DNA from: Flavonifractor plautii ATCC 29863
GTDB taxonomy: Bacteria; Bacillota; Clostridia; Oscillospirales; Oscillospiraceae
NCBI RefSeq assembly: GCF_000239295.1
Contig: NZ_JH417736.1
Span: 1-43,355, forward strand
Direction of reading: 5' to 3'
Length of the DNA stretch: 43,355 nt
Shown here: positions 42,643 to 43,355 of the stretch, piece after piece
Position numbering within the stretch: the stretch's first letter is position 1
Layout: the number at the start of each line of letters is the position of its first letter
Notes under the pieces: model-generated
Seen by the model: the letters and a program-made list of their open reading frames with translations, nothing else
Databases searched by the model: none
Told to the model about the DNA's origin: nothing
Made by a program: the position numbers and the translations under genes

Positions 42643-43317
42643 ATGGCGGCAGTGGTGGATAAACGGCGGGATAGTCTGTCGCAGGTCGCGTATGACCAGA
42701 TCAAGACGATGATTCTGCAAAAAGATTTGACCCCGGGACAATTCATCAATGAGGCGCAGCTCCAGGCGCTGCTGGGGCTTGGACGTACTCCCGTCCGGGA
42801 GGCGGTTCTTGCCCTGGCTCAGGACAAGCTGGTTCATATACATCCCCGCAAAGGGATTGAAATCAGCCGCCCCACGCTCAAGGACATCCATGATATCTTT
42901 GAAATTCGCTCCCTGCTGGAACCTCTGATTCTCCATCAGTGCTTTCACCAGGTGGATCTCCAGTGGGCGGTGGACATGCGCACGCTGCTGCTCCAGCATC
43001 AGGACGACGAGGCCGGAAACGCGGGCCAGACGGCTGCGCCGCTTATTGAACTGGACAACGAATTTCACCTGAAGCTGGTTGACACACTTCACAACCAATA
43101 TGCCTCCCAGCTCATGCGCAGCCTCACGGAATATCTCAACCTCATCCGCATCACAGCCTGGCGTCCAAGCCGTTATCAGGTCAGTAATCGGGAGCATATT
43201 GATATCCTGAATGCCATTTTAGAGCGCCGCCCGGAAGATGCCTGCCGGTTGCTGTCCGAGCACATTCAGCTCTCCTATCAGGAGGCCATCAATACCATGA
43301 TTCACTGTTCCTTTTAG
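42643..43317 (+). CDS. GntR-family regulator, FadR (FCD) subgroup
   Basis: A 224-residue regulator. The N-terminal winged helix includes SQVAYDQIKTMILQKDLTPG and LLGLGRTPVREAVLALAQD; the C-terminal FCD domain has IFEIRSLLEPLI near 87 and ELDNEFHLKLV near 134, with the Asp and His residues used for metal or ligand binding. Members such as UxuR and ExuR-like factors sense uronates or their derivatives. It diverges from the hexuronate operon and very likely represses it. ATG 42643 has AGGAGG 8 nt upstream; the ATG two codons earlier is too close to it. Confidence 0.93.
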   Translation: MAAVVDKRRDSLSQVAYDQIKTMILQKDLTPGQFINEAQLQALLGLGRTPVREAVLALAQDKLVHIHPRKGIEISRPTLKDIHDIFEIRSLLEPLILHQCFHQVDLQWAVDMRTLLLQHQDDEAGNAGQTAAPLIELDNEFHLKLVDTLHNQYASQLMRSLTEYLNLIRITAWRPSRYQVSNREHIDILNAILERRPEDACRLLSEHIQLSYQEAINTMIHCSF

Positions 43318-43328
43318 TGTGCAAAAAT

Positions 43329-43355
43329 CCCCGCCGCAGAGAATCTGCGGCGGGG
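43329..43355 (+). terminator. Terminator of the GntR gene
   Basis: A 12-bp perfect stem (CCCCGCCGCAGA / TCTGCGGCGGGG) with a GAA loop begins 12 nt after the stop and ends at the window edge, so the T-tract is not visible. An A-tract precedes the stem. Confidence 0.75.

Overview
This 43 kb window is GC-rich, almost fully coding, and looks like the chromosome of an anaerobic Gram-positive gut-type Clostridia (Oscillospiraceae-like is my best guess). The reasons are strong AGGAGG ribosome sites, lipoprotein solute-binding proteins, the Firmicutes-type UxuA/UxuB/UxaC/KdgK/Eda set, and two PAS-AAA-Fis sigma-54 activators. No rRNA, tRNA, CRISPR array, prophage or IS element was found. The window is essentially a row of catabolic operons for organic and sugar acids.

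Region 1 (1-6.3 kb, minus strand): a sigma-54-controlled operon with an NhaC-family carrier, an argininosuccinate-lyase-like enzyme and an MmgE/PrpD protein. A class II fumarase/aspartase-type gene is cut by the left edge. The activator gene lies just upstream, and between them are a near-perfect -24/-12 promoter and three phased GAC-N8-GTC boxes. The enzyme set resembles iminodisuccinate-type (N-succinyl amine) breakdown.

Region 2 (6.5-12.9 kb, minus): tctB-tctA-tctC (tripartite tricarboxylate transporter), a UxaA-family altronate dehydratase and an IlvD/Edd-family dehydratase, ending in a clear terminator. This is uptake and dehydration of a sugar acid.

Region 3 (13.1-21.3 kb): a minus-strand operon (iron alcohol dehydrogenase, HpcH/HpaI aldolase with a C-terminal frameshift, a UxuA paralogue, a fused CoA-transferase, a MaoC hydratase). 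It diverges from a frameshifted FAD-dependent oxidoreductase and a CdaR-type sugar diacid regulator.

Region 4 (22.0-29.3 kb): two divergent transcription units. One is BKACE (beta-keto acid cleavage enzyme) plus a DASS/SLC13 transporter. The other is a second fused CoA-transferase, a frameshifted SLC13-like permease and a second sigma-54 activator. Each unit has its own -24/-12 promoter, and four (A/T)TGCG(C/T)A(A/T) boxes lie between them.

Region 5 (29.5-29.9 kb): a lone gene for an LpdD-like prenyl-FMN chaperone domain protein.

Region 6 (30.3-43.3 kb): a twelve-gene minus-strand hexuronate operon: uxaC, an ABC ATPase, two bicupins, two TIM-barrel epimerase-like proteins, an ABC binding protein and permease (amino-acid type), uxuB, uxuA, an Eda-VOC fusion and kdgK. 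A divergent FadR-type GntR regulator and a matching pair of operator-like sites lie upstream of uxaC.

Three genes (HpcH aldolase, FAD oxidoreductase, SLC13 permease) each need one extra base to restore the family reading frame. This is either genuine decay or uncorrected sequencing error, and it should be settled before physiology is inferred from them.
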